Assembly: GCF_003589595.1 (NCBI RefSeq)
Contig: NW_020654748.1
Coordinates: forward strand, 2,920,320 to 2,984,319
DNA length: 64,000 nucleotides
Origin: Hyposmocoma kahamanoa
Lineage: Eukaryota > Arthropoda > Insecta > Lepidoptera > Cosmopterigidae
Reading direction: 5' to 3'
In this document: positions 63,954-64,000 of the stretch, one piece after another
Layout of the letters: the number at the start of each line of letters is the position of its first letter
How positions within the stretch are numbered: the first letter of the stretch is position 1
Translations under genes and position numbers: made by a program
Notes under the pieces: generated by a model
Databases searched by the model: none
What the model saw: only the letters and a program-made list of their open reading frames with translations
Told to the model about the DNA's origin: nothing

Positions 63954-64000
63954 AGGGTCGTATTCCAGAACTCTACTCAATGGTCAAATCAGGACTTGAG
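63954..64000. mobile_element. Fold-back MITE, left end only (cut by window edge)
   Basis: AGGGTCGTATTCCAGAACTC, then TACTCAATGGTCAAATCAGG, ACTTGAG, the same left arm as 18935-18983. The remainder lies beyond the window. Confidence 0.8.

Overview
This window is eukaryotic, AT-rich and almost entirely gene-poor, most likely from a moth or butterfly (Lepidoptera). The main reason is its repeat content. About twenty copies of a 3' unit closely resemble, from memory, the Bombyx BMC1 LINE 3' end (here family A). About fourteen copies belong to a tRNA-derived SINE with intact pol III boxes (SINE-1). Several further LINE tails, SINEs and fold-back MITEs are present, as well as short CCTAA tracts of the insect telomere type. 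There are no operons, ribosome-binding sites, rRNA genes, CRISPR arrays or convincing multi-exon host genes. No database search was run; family names rest on motif recognition.

Layout. 0.6-5.5 kb: a Harbinger-type MITE keeping the start of a MADF reading frame, a family A copy, an isolated LINE C-terminus, a segment repeated at 24-25 kb, and two family A copies next to SINEs. 8-14.5 kb: LINE relics (8.5 and 10.4 kb, the latter with a YADD reverse-transcriptase motif), SINEs and family A copies. 15-28.7 kb: MITEs (17.6, 18.9, 20.2, 21.15, 27.06 kb), family B LINE tails, and family A copies, one of them split by a family B insertion. 30.7-34.5 kb: a SINE-3/SINE-1/family B cluster and an RTE-type LINE C-terminus (32.9 kb). 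39-42.6 kb: a dense LINE cluster with the longest reading frame in the window (41278-42081, a reverse-transcriptase C-terminal half). 43-54.7 kb: SINEs, a frameshifted mariner-superfamily transposase (47.4-47.8 kb), a small MITE and family A and C copies. 55-64 kb: more repeats, a CpG-rich patch at 58.6 kb that could be a promoter or first exon of a host gene, and a MITE cut by the window edge.

How the parts relate. Nothing here forms a pathway. The interactions are between mobile elements: SINEs and LINEs nested inside one another, non-autonomous MITEs whose transposases are missing from the window, and 5'-truncated LINE ends that could not move by themselves. Most informative are the nested insertions with an uninterrupted paralogue in the same window, three perfect short hairpins (two inside repeats whose relatives or reading frame suggest they are secondary changes) and the fixed 5' boundary of family A. 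I did not find a clear new biological system.

Family labels. A = BMC1-like ~290-bp unit. B and B2 = LINE tails ending in TTTGACTTTGA. C = LINE end with the reverse-complement motif CTGCAGGCAGGGAATTCC. D = dispersed repeat with the end motif ACCGACCTCAAAAG. E = repeat with the core AAATCGCGTATATTTGTTT. F = repeat shared by 18.8 kb and 62.6 kb. SINE-1 to SINE-4 = four tRNA-like families.
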